Shown: positions 40,156 through 48,288 of the stretch, one piece after another
How positions within the stretch are numbered: the stretch's first letter is position 1
Layout of the letters: each line of letters begins with the position of its first letter
Assembly (NCBI RefSeq): GCF_008015755.1
Contig: NZ_SSGF01000005.1
Span: 23,731-87,730 of the forward strand
DNA: 64,000 bases
Direction: 5' to 3'
Source: Methylophilus sp.
GTDB taxonomy: Bacteria > Pseudomonadota > Gammaproteobacteria > Burkholderiales > Methylophilaceae
Notes under the pieces: model-generated
The model's database searches: none
What the model was told of the DNA's origin: nothing
What the model saw: the letters and a program-made list of their open reading frames with translations, nothing else
Position numbers and translations under genes: made by a program

Positions 40156-41361
40156 ATGCCTTTACTGACTACCCTGCTTATTCTCATCGTCTCTGCCCGC
40201 CTGCTAGGGCAAGTGTTTAGCCGCTTTAATCAACCTGCGATTATTGGCGAAATGCTGGCCGGTGTGGTTCTGGGCCCCAGCCTGCTCAACCTGATCTCGC
40301 CCACGCCAGCCTTATCGGGCATTTCAGAATTTGCGGTATTTTTAATTGTGCTGTCTGCCGGGCTTGAAATGAACTTTAAAGAGGTCATTGATTCCATGCG
40401 CGGCAGAGGCATCGTCATCGCGCTATTAGGCTTTATTTTGCCGCTCACCGGCGGCATTCTGGTCGGCGTCGGCTTTGGACTCGATGTCAGCCGTACGATC
40501 TTTTTGGGCTTGTGCGTATCGATTACCGCTTTGCCAGTCACCGTGAGCATTCTGCAGAGCTTTAAATTACTCGGCTCAAATATTGCACGCTACTCGGTGG
40601 CTACTGCTATTTTTAATGACATTGCCGCCTTGCTGGTATTGGGCGTGATTCTCAACCTGCCAGAACAAAAATCTTACCAGGCCGTGGCGACCGCGACTTT
40701 TCAAGCCAGCTCGAAACTGATTCTGCTGATTGTATTAATCGTCAGCATCAGCTTGCTCATTAAAAAAGTCATTGAAAAAGGCATCAGCATAGATAAATGG
40801 TCAGAAAAGCTGGTCGACCTGATCGGTAATGAAGCCCTGTTTGGCCTGTTATTGTTGCTGGTACTGATTTTTGGCTCGGTCAGTGCGGCGCTTGGCTTTC
40901 ACTTTGTAATTGGTGCCTTTTTCGGCGCCCTGCTCATGGACCGCACGTTCTTTTTACCCTCGCGCTACAAAGAGCTAGAGCTGACATTGAGCTCTATCAC
41001 TGGCGGCTTTCTAGCACCGGTGTTTTTTGCCTATCTCGGCCTCGAGTTTAAGGTACAAGTCATAGACTCATTCTGGTTTGTGGCTGTGGTGCTGGTGGTG
41101 TCAATTGTCACCAAAATTCTGGCAGGCTGGATCGGCGGCCGTCTGATCGGCTTATCCAAAAGTGACGCCTTGGGCATAGGCTTTATTCTGAACGGCCGCG
41201 GCGTGATGGAGCTGGTGATTGCCAGTATTGCCTATGACCGCGGCTTTATTGGCCAGGACTTGTTCTCGGTGCTGGTACTGATGGGCGTTGTCACCACCAT
41301 GATCACGCCGTTAATGTTCCGTAAATGGATCATGCCACAGCTCACTCAGTCAACTCATTAA
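40156..41361 (+). CDS. CPA2-family cation:proton antiporter
   Basis: A 401-residue membrane protein with about 12 helices. The family N-terminus (SARLLGQVFSRFNQPAIIGEMLAGVVLGPSLL), FLIVLSAGLEMNFKEVI, ITALPVTVSILQSFKLLGSNIARYSVATAIFNDIAALLVL with the ion-binding Asp, and ILNGRGVMELVIASIAYDRG near the C-terminus identify a KefB/NapA-type monovalent cation:proton antiporter. The regulatory RCK/TrkA-N domain of full KefB is missing, so it is the short form. Substrate (Na+ or K+) cannot be decided. Confidence 0.88.
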   Translation: MPLLTTLLILIVSARLLGQVFSRFNQPAIIGEMLAGVVLGPSLLNLISPTPALSGISEFAVFLIVLSAGLEMNFKEVIDSMRGRGIVIALLGFILPLTGGILVGVGFGLDVSRTIFLGLCVSITALPVTVSILQSFKLLGSNIARYSVATAIFNDIAALLVLGVILNLPEQKSYQAVATATFQASSKLILLIVLIVSISLLIKKVIEKGISIDKWSEKLVDLIGNEALFGLLLLLVLIFGSVSAALGFHFVIGAFFGALLMDRTFFLPSRYKELELTLSSITGGFLAPVFFAYLGLEFKVQVIDSFWFVAVVLVVSIVTKILAGWIGGRLIGLSKSDALGIGFILNGRGVMELVIASIAYDRGFIGQDLFSVLVLMGVVTTMITPLMFRKWIMPQLTQSTH

Positions 41362-41443
41362 TATCAACCCTATTGACATCAATTGACAAAAGGACAACAC
41401 TGAGGAGTAAACGCAGCACTCTTATAAAAGACTGGATACAGCT

Positions 41444-43699
41444 TTGAGCGCACATCCCACTGCTTCAGCGTCACAGGTTCTTAATCCTATCGCCACAGAC
41501 AGTGGTCGCCTTTCTATTGACGAACAAAACCAGCTGCTGAGGCTGCAACGCGTGATTCTCGAATCTGTCGCGCGCGGCGCAGACCACATGGAAGTCATTA
41601 ACCAGATTTGCCGGTTAGCAGAAGGCCTGGTCAGCAATGCCTTTAGTTCGGTTATGCTGATGGATGATCATACGCAACTACTCAATGTCTATGCGGCCCC
41701 CAGCCTGACCAAAGAACAAATCCAGAAAATCGACGGCTTGCGCCCCAGCCCTGGCGGCGGCTCCTGTGGCAACGTCATTTATCAGCAAAAAGTGCAATAT
41801 GTCAGCAATACCTTAACCGACGAACGCTGGGAAGATATCCGCCATCTGGCCTATGAGTTTGACGTGAAAGCCTGCTGGTCTATCCCCATCTTTTCTGCGG
41901 CAAACAAGGTCATCGGCACCTTTGCCCTCTCCAGCTTTGAGCACCGCGAGCCTGGCCAGTTTCACCGCATGCTGCTGGAGATCGGCTCGTCTATCATCGC
42001 CATTGTGCTCAACCGCAACCAGTATCAGGAAAGCCTGCGTCAGTTTGAAAAAGTGTTTGAAGGCAGCGAGCAAGGCATCATGGTCACAGATGCGCGCCAC
42101 GTCATTTTGTCGGTCAATCCGGCATTTACCAAAATGCTGGGCTTTACGCTGGATGACGTCAAAGGTAAAACACCCAAAGTGCTGTCTTCTGGGCTGCACG
42201 ACGCCAGTTTTTACCGCAACTTGTGGCAAAGCATTGCGCACTTTGGCCACTGGCGCGGCGAAATCTGGAACCGGCGTAAAAACGGTGAGGTGTTCCCTGA
42301 GTGGATTTCGATCTCAGAAGTGAAAAATGCAGCAGGCGAAGTCAGTCACTATGTGGGGACGTTTAGCGACATCAGCGACCTCAAGTCTGCGCAAAAAGAA
42401 ATCCAGTATTTATCGTCACACGATGCGCTGACCGGCCTGCCTGATATCGCCTTGTTTAGAGACCGCCTGGAAAACGCAATTTCTATCGCCTCTGCCGCCA
42501 ACAGTAAAATTGGCCTGCTGGCACTCAATCTGGATAACTTCAAGTTTTTAAATGACTCGCTCGGCTATGCCTCCGGCGATAAGCTGTTGCGATTATTTGC
42601 CGAGCGGCTCAAAGCCTGTCTGCGCGACACAGACAGCATCTGTCGCCACGGCGGTGACGAATTCATTATTCTGCTCAACAACATGCAAGATGACGACTCG
42701 ATCAGCTACATTGTCGACACCCTGCTCAATGAAATTTCATCGCCCTTTGCTTTTGCTGGCAGCAATATCTCTACCTCGTGCTCGGTGGGCGTTGCCGTCT
42801 ACCCCACAGACGGCAACGACTTTGAAAAACTGTTTGGCCGCGCGCGCAAAGCCATGTCGCAAGCGAAAGAAGAAGGCCGCAACACCGCCCGCTTCTTTAC
42901 CGAAAAACTCAATAACGACAGCCTGCATTACCTCAATATCGCCTACGGCTTGCGTGAAGCCCTGGCGCAACACCAGTTTGAGCTGCATTACCAGCCACAA
43001 ATCAGCCTCAACAGCGCACAAGTCATCGGTGCCGAAGCCTTAATTCGCTGGCAGCATCCGCAAAATGGCTTGCAACCCCCGGCGCAATTTATCAGCATCG
43101 CCGAACAAACCGGCCTGATTGTCGAAATAGGTGAATGGGTGATTGAAGAAGCTTGTCGTCAGGCCATGGAATGGCAGAAAAATGGCCTGCCTGCGCTGAG
43201 CATGGCCGTCAACGTTTCTGCCGTGCAGTTCAGACGTGGCAACCTCGACAAAGTGATTATCAAAGCCCTTGAAAAAACCGGCCTCGAACCACGATTGTTA
43301 GAACTCGAACTCACTGAGTCTATTCTGGTAGAAGACATCGACCACCTGCTGGCGCAACTTGACGTGCTCAAACGACTTGGCGTCAAACTCGCCATTGACG
43401 ACTTTGGCACGGGCTACTCCAGCTTGGCCTATCTCAAAAAATTCAATATCGACCGCCTCAAAATCGACCAATCATTTGTGCGCGACATCAACACCGACCC
43501 CAACGACGCCGCGATTGTGCGTGCCATTGTGCAAATGGCGCATACGCTTAATCTGGATGTGATTGCCGAAGGCGTGGAAAACGAAGCCATGCTCAAGCAT
43601 GTGCGTGAATCAGGCTGTGATGAAGTGCAAGGCTATTTTTTCTCTAAACCACTGTCAGCCAACGATTTCGCCGCCTTTATGCAGCGCACCAATCACTAA
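41444..43699 (+). CDS. GAF-PAS-GGDEF-EAL c-di-GMP signalling protein
   Basis: A 751-residue soluble protein starting with TTG at 41444. Domain order: GAF (about 30-185), PAS/PAC (about 195-315: FEKVFEGSEQGIMVTDARHVILSVNPAF, HYVGTFSDISDLKSAQKEIQYL), GGDEF (about 325-485, with intact RHGGDEFIIL) and EAL (about 500-745, with GAEALIRWQHP and DDFGTGYSSLAYLKKF). Both catalytic signatures are present, so it could make and break c-di-GMP or use one domain for regulation. It lies downstream of the antiporter gene. Confidence 0.92.
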   Translation: MSAHPTASASQVLNPIATDSGRLSIDEQNQLLRLQRVILESVARGADHMEVINQICRLAEGLVSNAFSSVMLMDDHTQLLNVYAAPSLTKEQIQKIDGLRPSPGGGSCGNVIYQQKVQYVSNTLTDERWEDIRHLAYEFDVKACWSIPIFSAANKVIGTFALSSFEHREPGQFHRMLLEIGSSIIAIVLNRNQYQESLRQFEKVFEGSEQGIMVTDARHVILSVNPAFTKMLGFTLDDVKGKTPKVLSSGLHDASFYRNLWQSIAHFGHWRGEIWNRRKNGEVFPEWISISEVKNAAGEVSHYVGTFSDISDLKSAQKEIQYLSSHDALTGLPDIALFRDRLENAISIASAANSKIGLLALNLDNFKFLNDSLGYASGDKLLRLFAERLKACLRDTDSICRHGGDEFIILLNNMQDDDSISYIVDTLLNEISSPFAFAGSNISTSCSVGVAVYPTDGNDFEKLFGRARKAMSQAKEEGRNTARFFTEKLNNDSLHYLNIAYGLREALAQHQFELHYQPQISLNSAQVIGAEALIRWQHPQNGLQPPAQFISIAEQTGLIVEIGEWVIEEACRQAMEWQKNGLPALSMAVNVSAVQFRRGNLDKVIIKALEKTGLEPRLLELELTESILVEDIDHLLAQLDVLKRLGVKLAIDDFGTGYSSLAYLKKFNIDRLKIDQSFVRDINTDPNDAAIVRAIVQMAHTLNLDVIAEGVENEAMLKHVRESGCDEVQGYFFSKPLSANDFAAFMQRTNH

Positions 43700-43705
43700 C
43701 TTGCT

Positions 43706-44701
43706 TTACGGCGCAGCACACGCGCCTATCATGGCCAATGCCAGCGCGTGCCCACTCATCCACGCCCCTTGAACCTTGCCGCCATTGAGCCAGTCGCCAC
43801 ACAACCCCAATTGCTGCGCCGCATCCCAGGCATAGGCTTGCTGCAAATAATGGGCACAATCTGCATAACGCCAGCGGTGGATACTGTAAGCATCAGGTTG
43901 TTGCCCACCCAGCGTGACAAATGCGGCTAGCATGTCTTGCGCCACCGCTTCCGGCGCACGTTCGAGGTTCGCCTCAGACCAGATTGGGTTGGCATGTATA
44001 GACCACACCTCTTGCACCGCGCTATTGGCACTGAGTCGGCCAGGCTTGCTGCTATCTCGCGCCAGCCATGAGAGCGGGCCTTCATTCACAAACAAACCAT
44101 CAAATGGCAACGCCAGCGGCTGCGCATAACGCGCCATCAAGGCCCAACAGCCACGCATGGTCACACCGCCAGCCAGCGCCTCAAACGCAGGATGAGCCGT
44201 CAGCAAGGCCTTGGCCTGTGGCGCAGGAATCGCCAGCACCACTTTGTCAAACACTTGCGGATACACGCCATGCTCTTTGCTACGCACCCGCCACTGGCCA
44301 TCGGCAAACGTGATCGCGTCAACAGTCTGTTCTAACTCCACCGTTAACGCCTCCGCCATGTGCCGTGCCGGGCTGGTATTTTTAGGCACGCCCACATAAC
44401 GGGTTTTGGCTGACTGCTTGGCTTGTAAAGCGGCACCATCGGTTTCATACAAATGTGCCTCCCACTCGGCCACCACGCCTGCCTTGCGCCATTTTTGCAC
44501 CTGCGCCTCAAAGGCAGGCTCAGTCACGGTGAAATACTGCGCGCCATGGTCACACTGCCAGCCCTCCCCCACACGTGTAGACACGCGCCCAGATGGCCCA
44601 CGGCTCTTTTCAAATACCGTCACTAAAAAACCGGCCTGTTGCAAAGCCTGGCTACACGCCAAACCCGCCATCCCCGCACCGATCACTGCAATATTTTTCA
44701 C
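43706..44701 (-). CDS. FAD-dependent oxidoreductase, renalase-like
   Basis: About 331 residues from the GTG at 44701, which forms a GTGA overlap with the stop of the upstream gene; an in-frame ATG at 44722 lies inside that gene. The N-terminal Rossmann motif NIAVIGAGMAGLACSQALQQAGFLVTVFEKSRGPSGRVSTR binds FAD. The body (CDHGAQYFTV, GMCGDWLNGG-like GLCGDWLNGGKVQGAWMSGHALA at the C-terminus) matches renalase-like amine oxidoreductases. Substrate unknown. Confidence 0.85.
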   Translation of the reverse strand: MKNIAVIGAGMAGLACSQALQQAGFLVTVFEKSRGPSGRVSTRVGEGWQCDHGAQYFTVTEPAFEAQVQKWRKAGVVAEWEAHLYETDGAALQAKQSAKTRYVGVPKNTSPARHMAEALTVELEQTVDAITFADGQWRVRSKEHGVYPQVFDKVVLAIPAPQAKALLTAHPAFEALAGGVTMRGCWALMARYAQPLALPFDGLFVNEGPLSWLARDSSKPGRLSANSAVQEVWSIHANPIWSEANLERAPEAVAQDMLAAFVTLGGQQPDAYSIHRWRYADCAHYLQQAYAWDAAQQLGLCGDWLNGGKVQGAWMSGHALALAMIGACAAP

Positions 44702-44934
44702 GCCTGCCACCCTTGCTTCCATACACCACTATTTTGCAACGCAAGCCAAGGGATCACCTGCTTGCGCCCTGTCATCACTGCTTCAATTTCCACGTTTTCT
44801 ATCACTTGCGTTTCCTCATCTCGAATGATGATCTTGGTCACCATAAAATGCTTTTCTTTATTCACGGGCTTTAATGCTGTCCACTTGGAATGTAACAGCT
44901 TTTTAGGGTTCAGCCTTAATGGTTTTGTTTGCAT
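44698..44934 (-). CDS. TIGR02450-type Trp-rich conserved protein
   Basis: A 78-residue protein with the pattern LNPKKLLHSKWTALKPVNKEKHFMVTKIIIRDEETQVIENVEIEAVMTGRKQ and conserved tryptophans near the C-terminus (IPWLALQNSGVWKQGW). This is the small Trp-rich family TIGR02450, whose function is unknown. The stop codon overlaps the GTG of the flavoprotein gene, so the two proteins are probably made together, an association that may point to a shared role. Confidence 0.85.
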   Translation of the reverse strand: MQTKPLRLNPKKLLHSKWTALKPVNKEKHFMVTKIIIRDEETQVIENVEIEAVMTGRKQVIPWLALQNSGVWKQGWQA

Positions 44935-44992
44935 ATTGCTGTGACAAGCAACGCTAAAAGTTATATCCGCAACCTAAACGAAAAGCATGCGG

Positions 44993-45289
44993 CTAAAAGA
45001 AATCCTCTTCCCGCTGATGACGCACCGCAATAATTGTAATCACATCACCCGGTTCAATCTCAAACAAAGCCACATAACCATACGCGCCGAAATGAATCAC
45101 CATCTCCCGCACAAAAGGGTTATCGCCCAAGGCTTTGCGACAGGTGTAAGGAAAAAATTTAATGGCTTCAATGGCCTGGTGAATGGCGGTTAAGGCCTGA
45201 CTGGCGGCCCGCCGATCTTTACTTAGTAAAAAGGAATACAAGCGCTTTAAATCTTCACGCGCCTCTTTTGTAAAGCGGATACGGTACAT
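44993..45289 (-). CDS. RelE/ParE-family toxin
   Basis: A 98-residue ParE-like protein (YRIRFTKEAREDLKRLYSFLLSKDRRAASQALTAIHQAIEAIKFFPYTCRKALGDNPFVREMVIHFGAYGYVALFEIEPGDVITIIAVRHQREEDF). The EDLKRLY, ALTAIHQAIEAIKFFP and IIAVRHQREEDF parts are typical. ParE toxins poison DNA gyrase and RelE toxins cut mRNA; the sequence fits ParE better. The start codon overlaps the antitoxin stop. Confidence 0.88.
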   Translation of the reverse strand: MYRIRFTKEAREDLKRLYSFLLSKDRRAASQALTAIHQAIEAIKFFPYTCRKALGDNPFVREMVIHFGAYGYVALFEIEPGDVITIIAVRHQREEDFF

Positions 45290-45549
45290 CAGGGATTTGC
45301 CGCATCCAGCATGGCTTGCAACTCATCCAAGACACTTTCTGCACTGTAATACTCCTGGTTTTGCCTGGCAATGGCGGCAGATTCTAAACCACGTGCAATA
45401 AACGCCTGCTGGTGCTGCCTGCGGGTAATATTGGCTTTGAGCGCTTCTTCCATAAAACTTGAAAGTGTTTCACCCTCAGCCAAAACGCCTTCAACGGCAT
45501 CGCGCAATTGTGGCTCCACCCGCAAAGCCGGAATCGTCGCAGTTTTCAT
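45289..45549 (-). CDS. Antitoxin of a ParDE-type module
   Basis: About 86 residues from the ATG at 45549 (GAGG upstream; a TTG one codon earlier is less likely). A ribbon-helix-helix-like N-terminus (KTATIPALRVEPQLRDAVEGVLAEGETLSSFMEEALKANITRR) precedes an acidic C-terminal toxin-binding tail (YYSAESVLDELQAMLDAANP). It lies directly upstream of the toxin gene with a one-base overlap and likely represses the operon. Confidence 0.82.
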   Translation of the reverse strand: MKTATIPALRVEPQLRDAVEGVLAEGETLSSFMEEALKANITRRQHQQAFIARGLESAAIARQNQEYYSAESVLDELQAMLDAANP

Positions 45550-45674
45550 CAAGCACCTCGCGTGTAATTCATTTGTAATACAATCTTAATGAAGCCCACG
45601 CATGATTGCAACGTTGTTTTAGAAAATCTGACCTACTAATGCAAATCAGCTGATGCACAGCGGCTCAATCGGCA

Positions 45675-46850
45675 CTATTTATCAGAGAACGCCTTGCGAT
45701 AGCTTGCAGGGGAAAATTTGAATGCCAATAAAGTGATGGCAAATACCGTGACAAATACGCCTACCCAAGCCAATGACAAATTCGTAAATTCACGTTTCAC
45801 CCAGCCTGCCAAAAACGGCATCAGGCTCGCAATCATATAGCCACCGCCTTGCACAAAGGCCGCCAGGTCACCGGCAAATGCCGGCTGCTCCAGATGATCC
45901 ATCGCCAAAATTAAAGATAACGGAAACAACGCGCCCACGCCCAGGCCGAGTAGCACTATCGCAGCCAATGCCAGACTAACGGGTGACATAATCATGATGG
46001 CTAACCCCAATAGTGTGCAGCCCAACGCCACCAACAATAAAGGCCGCCGATCAGGATATTTGCCCACCAAACTGACCACCAGCATCCCGGCAATCACTTC
46101 TGTCAGCGTTAGCCCAGCCAGCAGGTCGCCCGCCAACTGGCGGCTCTGTCCCAGCTCAATATAAAACGGCGGCAACCAGGCCAGAATCAGCGTGTAAACG
46201 CCCGTGCTTAGGCCAAAAAACACCATGAGTGACCACGCCCTGCGATAGCGCCAAAAATGCATAGGTGCTTGCTGGCTAGCAGGCGCAACTGCAAGCTCAC
46301 GCCCCGTTGTCGAGGCTTTCCAGCCAATCAAAGCCAGCAAGGCTGGCAATGCCCACACCGCCAGTGTGTATTGCCAGCCGAGTGATTTATTTAACCTGGC
46401 CGCACTCGCGGCGGCGATTGCGGCGCCACCCATAATTGCCGTGGCATAAAAACCCATCACTCGCCCAGTAGTTGCGCCAAACTGCCCTTTTATAAACCCA
46501 GGCAACAACGCCTGCACCAGCGCAATACCGAGACCAACGACCGCAGCACTTGCCAGCAAACCGATAGACGAGCCCCAATACGCGCGGCTAATACAGGCCA
46601 GCATAATCAACACAACGCCGAAGGTAACGCCATTTACTTCACCCAGCGTCTTGCGCAAAAACCGCGCCAATAAGGCAAACACACCCATTAAGAAAACCGG
46701 CAGCGTCGTCAACAAACCAGCACCTGTTGCATCCAGTCCGGTTGCATGCTCAATTAAATCCAGCAACGGCCCAAGCGCTGCCATCGCCGGGCGCAAATTA
46801 ATCGCCACCAACAGAATCGCCACCGTCAGCCACAAGCGTCCTACATTCAT
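45675..46850 (-). CDS. MFS transporter of the CynX/NimT family
   Basis: About 391 residues from the ATG at 46850, which has GGTGGAG 9 bases upstream; starts at 46859 and 46865 are also possible. Twelve predicted helices and the N-terminus RLWLTVAILLVAINLRPAMAALGPLLDLI are typical of cyanate/2-nitroimidazole-type MFS carriers. No cynS or cynT genes are present, so the substrate is unknown. It is divergent from a MarR regulator with operator-like dyads between, suggesting inducible export or uptake. Confidence 0.85.
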   Translation of the reverse strand: MNVGRLWLTVAILLVAINLRPAMAALGPLLDLIEHATGLDATGAGLLTTLPVFLMGVFALLARFLRKTLGEVNGVTFGVVLIMLACISRAYWGSSIGLLASAAVVGLGIALVQALLPGFIKGQFGATTGRVMGFYATAIMGGAAIAAASAARLNKSLGWQYTLAVWALPALLALIGWKASTTGRELAVAPASQQAPMHFWRYRRAWSLMVFFGLSTGVYTLILAWLPPFYIELGQSRQLAGDLLAGLTLTEVIAGMLVVSLVGKYPDRRPLLLVALGCTLLGLAIMIMSPVSLALAAIVLLGLGVGALFPLSLILAMDHLEQPAFAGDLAAFVQGGGYMIASLMPFLAGWVKREFTNLSLAWVGVFVTVFAITLLAFKFSPASYRKAFSDK

Positions 46851-46888
46851 CACATACATCTCCACCAGTTAGGTTAATATGAGAGTTA

Positions 46889-46940
46889 TCTTAACTTCAA
46901 GATAGTTTCAGAGTATGGTTAGTTTATCTTGAAGTCAAGA
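46889..46940. promoter_or_regulatory. Two MarR-type operator dyads between the transporter and marR
   Basis: TCTTAACTTCAAGA at 46889-46902 and TCTTGAAGTCAAGA at 46927-46940 are near-identical dyads (TCTTRA-NN-TCAAGA) whose centres are 38 bases apart, filling the 107-base divergent gap. They are the obvious binding sites for the adjacent MarR protein. Confidence 0.75.
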
Positions 46941-46957
46941 CAAAATCAGGAGCACAC

Positions 46958-47461
46958 ATGACAAGAAAAAACGATGCGGTCGATGACATCATGGACCAAT
47001 GGCGCCGTGAGCGGCCCGACCTTGACCCAAGTCCGATGGGGCTGATAGGCCGACTGGCACGCTGCGAAATGCTGATCAGGCGCAAGCTAGACCAAACTTT
47101 TGAACAGTTTGGCATGAGCAGTTGGGAGTTCGATGTGCTTGCCACACTAAGACGCGCAGGCCACCCCTACTGCCTGGCACCCACTGCGCTGTATTCATCA
47201 CTCATGGTCACCTCAGGCACAATGACACATCGATTGCAACGCCTGGAAAAAGTGGGCTGGGTAGAGCGAGTTAAAAGCGATGCGGATATGCGCAGTATGC
47301 CTGTGCAGTTGACTGAAGCTGGGTTGAACCTGATTAATCAAGCGGTAGAAGCACATATTGCCAATGAGCAAGCTATGCTCGCCTTGCTGCCTGCCGAAGC
47401 GCGCAAGCAATTAGACGAAGATTTGGTGACGTTTCTCTCAGTACTCGAGGCGATTGATTGA
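46958..47461 (+). CDS. MarR-family transcriptional regulator
   Basis: A 167-residue protein. An N-terminal helix (DLDPSPMGLIGRLARCEMLIRRKLDQTFEQFGMSSWEFDVLATLRRAG) leads to a winged helix with the MarR pattern LAPTALYSSLMVTSGTMTHRLQRLEKVGWVERVKSDADMRSMPVQLTEAG. Such regulators respond to small phenolic ligands or oxidants and usually repress a divergent transporter. The paired TCTTRA dyads next to its start support autoregulation together with the CynX-like gene. Confidence 0.93.
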   Translation: MTRKNDAVDDIMDQWRRERPDLDPSPMGLIGRLARCEMLIRRKLDQTFEQFGMSSWEFDVLATLRRAGHPYCLAPTALYSSLMVTSGTMTHRLQRLEKVGWVERVKSDADMRSMPVQLTEAGLNLINQAVEAHIANEQAMLALLPAEARKQLDEDLVTFLSVLEAID

Positions 47462-47508
47462 TTAATCATAGGCAATTTATTCTGCAAGGTTGACGCACGC
47501 AAAATATG

Positions 47509-47529
47509 GCATATACTTAATGTATATGC
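47509..47529. promoter_or_regulatory. Perfect dyad upstream of vapB
   Basis: GCATATAC at 47509-47516 and GTATATGC at 47522-47529 form a perfect inverted repeat with a five-base centre, directly before the AGGAG of vapB. It is the expected VapBC autorepression operator and overlaps the likely promoter. Confidence 0.7.
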
Positions 47530-47546
47530 AAAAAGGAGCACCTGAC

Positions 47547-47819
47547 ATGTCAAGTTTATCCAAAACCGCCCCTCATAGAGAAGCAAAGCTGTTTCGCAAC
47601 AACCGCAGCCAGGCCGTGCGCATTCCTGTTGAGTTTGAGCTACCGGGTGATCGCGTATTAATTCACCGTGAAGGCAACAAGCTGATTATTGAGCCAGTGC
47701 CACGCCCCAGTAACCTCGTCGAACTACTCGCGCAATGGCGTCAAGAGCCTCCCCTTGCACCAGAAGATCAGTTCCCGGATATTGAAGATATGCCCGCCAA
47801 ACCGGAGGACATATTTTGA
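47547..47819 (+). CDS. vapB: VapB-type AbrB-fold antitoxin
   Basis: About 90 residues from the ATG at 47547, preceded by AGGAG; earlier in-frame starts at 47490 and 47526 lie in the operator region. The swapped-hairpin motif EAKLFRNNRSQAVRIPVEFELPGDRVLIHREGNKLIIEPV is typical of VapB/AbrB. The acidic C-terminus (PPLAPEDQFPDIEDMPAKPEDIF) would wrap around the toxin. It overlaps vapC by four bases. Confidence 0.93.
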   Translation: MSSLSKTAPHREAKLFRNNRSQAVRIPVEFELPGDRVLIHREGNKLIIEPVPRPSNLVELLAQWRQEPPLAPEDQFPDIEDMPAKPEDIF

Positions 47820-48220
47820 GTGGCTACTTGCTCGACACAAACATCATCAGCGACCTGATTCGCAACCCGTCTGGGAATGCGGCACGCCATATTGAGAAAG
47901 TCGAAGCCAAGGATATCTTTACCAGCATTATCGTTGCCGCCGAGCTGCGTTATGGCTGCGCAAAAAAGGGATCACCCAAACTTTCTGAAAAGGTGGAAAA
48001 TCTACTCTCCACCATTCCGGTACTACCACTAGAAACGCCAGTGGATACCGAGTATGGACGCATCCGCGCAGAACTTGAAGCAACAGGCCAAACCATCGGC
48101 ATGAACGATTTACTGATTGCTGCACAAGCTTATACTCTAGGAGTTACGCTGGTAACGGATAACTTGCGAGAATTTAGCCGTATTCGCGGCCTCAAGGTTG
48201 AAAACTGGCTGGAGAGATAG
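47816..48220 (+). CDS. vapC: VapC-type PIN-domain ribonuclease toxin
   Basis: A 134-residue protein that starts with TTG at 47816, overlapping the vapB stop (TTGA) with GGAGGA upstream. The PIN acidic residues are present: Asp7 in LLDTNIISDLI, Glu43 in AAELRYG, Asp98 in GMNDLLIAAQA and Asp115 in LVTDNLREF. VapC toxins cleave initiator tRNA or rRNA. The active site looks intact. It is close to FitB-like VapC proteins. Confidence 0.94.
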   Translation: MSGYLLDTNIISDLIRNPSGNAARHIEKVEAKDIFTSIIVAAELRYGCAKKGSPKLSEKVENLLSTIPVLPLETPVDTEYGRIRAELEATGQTIGMNDLLIAAQAYTLGVTLVTDNLREFSRIRGLKVENWLER

Positions 48221-48234
48221 CTGATGAAGGTTTT

Positions 48235-48255
48235 AATTTTACTCTGACCCCAATT
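48235..48255. repeat. Left terminal inverted repeat of the FRG gene segment
   Basis: The 21 bases starting AATTTTACTCTGACCCC have a near-exact inverted counterpart at 49571-49590 (GGGCCAGAGTAAAATT). The CTCTGACCCC core resembles sequences next to REP-associated tyrosine transposases. It lies between vapC and the FRG gene. Confidence 0.6.
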
Positions 48256-48288
48256 ATTATTTCCAAATATCCCAAGTCGGAATAACCC

